Shown here: in pieces, positions 63,432 to 64,000 of the stretch | How the letters are laid out: every line of letters starts with the position of its first letter | Position numbering within the stretch: position 1 is the first letter of the stretch | NCBI GenBank assembly: GCA_913777615.1 | Contig: CAJYTK010000015.1 | Coordinates: 1-64,000 of the forward strand | DNA from: an uncultured Agrobacterium sp. | GTDB lineage: Bacteria > Pseudomonadota > Alphaproteobacteria > Rhizobiales > Rhizobiaceae | Length of the DNA: 64,000 nucleotides | Direction: 5' to 3' | Notes under the pieces: model-generated | Told to the model about the DNA's origin: nothing | The model's input: only the letters and a program-made list of their open reading frames with translations | Database searches by the model: none | Translations under genes and position numbers: made by a program

Positions 63432-64000
63432 TCAGGCGGCGGCAGCAACGACGCGATTGCGACCGCTTCTTTTCGCTTCATAGAGCGCACGATCTGCCTG
63501 ACGCATCAATTGCTCGGGACTGTCGACACCGGCAAGGTTTGAGGCAATGCCCATGGATGCGGTAATCTGCAAGTGCTGTCCCGAACGCAGAACGAAGGGG
63601 CGATCCTCAATAATCGAACGCAAACGCTCTGCGACCACGGCAGCGGTCTCCAGCGACGTATCCGGCATCACCACGACGAATTCCTCGCCGCCATAGCGGC
63701 AGGCAAGATCGGCACCGCGCACTGTTGAGCGCAATCGGCTGGCAAATTCCTTCAACACTTCGTCGCCTGCCTCGTGGCCGTAGAGATCGTTCACCTGCTT
63801 GAAGCAATCAATATCCGTCATGCAAACGGATATGTCTCGTCCACGAAGCGCTGCGCGGTTGAAAAGCGTCTTCAGATGAAGATCGAGATAGCGGCGATTG
63901 TTGAGACCCGTCAGTCCATCGATGACCGCAAGCTCCATGGTCTGTGCCAGATCTTCACGCAACCTGTCATTGAAGCGCTTTCGCTTGATCTGCGAGAGTG
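63432..64000 (-). CDS. pleD: PleD-type diguanylate cyclase, C-terminal GGDEF part
   Basis: Partial; the N-terminus with the receiver domains lies beyond base 64000. Visible: the linker QIKRKRFNDRLREDLAQTME, then LAVIDGLTGLNNRRYLD and the GGEEF active site in CRYGGEEFVVVMPD. The inhibitory RxxD site precedes it (RGAD). It makes c-di-GMP. In Caulobacter PleD acts at the pole during the swarmer-to-stalked change; an rpmG neighbour is usual in rhizobia. Confidence 0.9.
   Translation of the reverse strand, partial: LSQIKRKRFNDRLREDLAQTMELAVIDGLTGLNNRRYLDLHLKTLFNRAALRGRDISVCMTDIDCFKQVNDLYGHEAGDEVLKEFASRLRSTVRGADLACRYGGEEFVVVMPDTSLETAAVVAERLRSIIEDRPFVLRSGQHLQITASMGIASNLAGVDSPEQLMRQADRALYEAKRSGRNRVVAAAA

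Noticed and set aside
1-64000. CRISPR array, insertion sequence, phage or defence island
   Set aside because: No transposase, integrase, cas gene, direct-repeat array with spacers or restriction genes were seen; both tRNA genes are intact, without an adjacent integrase or a duplicated 3' end.

Overview
The window is a contiguous piece of a Rhizobiaceae chromosome, most likely from the Agrobacterium/Rhizobium group. The evidence is the complete aapJQMP amino-acid ABC operon, a GPR-type growth-pole ring protein beside a PopZ-family protein, a PleD-type GGDEF protein, small rhizobial families (DUF982, DUF3126, DUF3309, DUF6105, DUF2155, NDUFA12), an HWE-type histidine kinase, and moderately GC-rich DNA. 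I see no insertion sequence, phage, plasmid or CRISPR signature; nearly everything is core chromosomal gene content.

Layout. 1-6.7 kb: the 3' part of a giant coiled-coil repeat protein (GPR), convergent with popZ, then pcm. 6.9-9.3 kb: tRNA-Cys, several very small membrane or lipoprotein genes, and wrbA. 9.7-16 kb: a CinA-type domain protein, a tandem universal stress protein and the aap operon. 16-21 kb: metC, an FAD monooxygenase paired with a CHCC zinc-finger gene, an alpha/beta hydrolase, cysE and DUF3126. 21.5-28 kb: tRNA-Glu, recJ, a YqaA-like membrane protein, glycerate 2-kinase and a phospholipase D-like protein. 28-33 kb: signalling genes (a dual receiver protein; an HWE kinase with its own receiver), an atypical SDR and an aminotransferase. 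33-38 kb: a DsbA-like protein, aroQ, accB-accC, aat, DUF2155 and NDUFA12. 38-46 kb: gatB and gatC-gatA interleaved with GNAT acetyltransferases and a YjhX/TopAI-like small protein. 46-51 kb: a PhnA-like protein, ruvX, a TetR regulator and an AidB-like dehydrogenase coupled to a GNAT. 51-62.6 kb: a co-directional run of pyrB, a degenerate pyrC, plsY, dprA, topA, rnr, DUF983, Nudix and MFS genes. 62.6-64 kb: rpmG and the C-terminal end of pleD.

Functional themes are polar growth and cell-pole organisation (GPR, PopZ, PleD), amino-acid uptake and sulphur amino-acid metabolism (aap, metC, cysE), fatty acid and phospholipid synthesis (accBC, plsY), transamidation of mischarged tRNA (gatCAB), pyrimidine synthesis (pyrB plus a dihydroorotase-like subunit without its metal ligands), and DNA/RNA handling (recJ, ruvX, dprA, topA, rnr).

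The most interesting observations are: the 22-residue repeat array with a 396-bp tandem duplication in GPR; a pyrC product that has lost every dihydroorotase metal ligand; a dual receiver protein with complementary lesions in its two domains; an SDR without the YxxxK catalytic motif; an orphan TopAI-like gene among GNAT genes; several unlisted peptides of 29-58 residues with good ribosome binding sites; and strong intergenic palindromes near tRNA-Glu, tRNA-Cys and pleD. I did not find a convincing new multi-gene system such as a defence island or a biosynthetic cluster.
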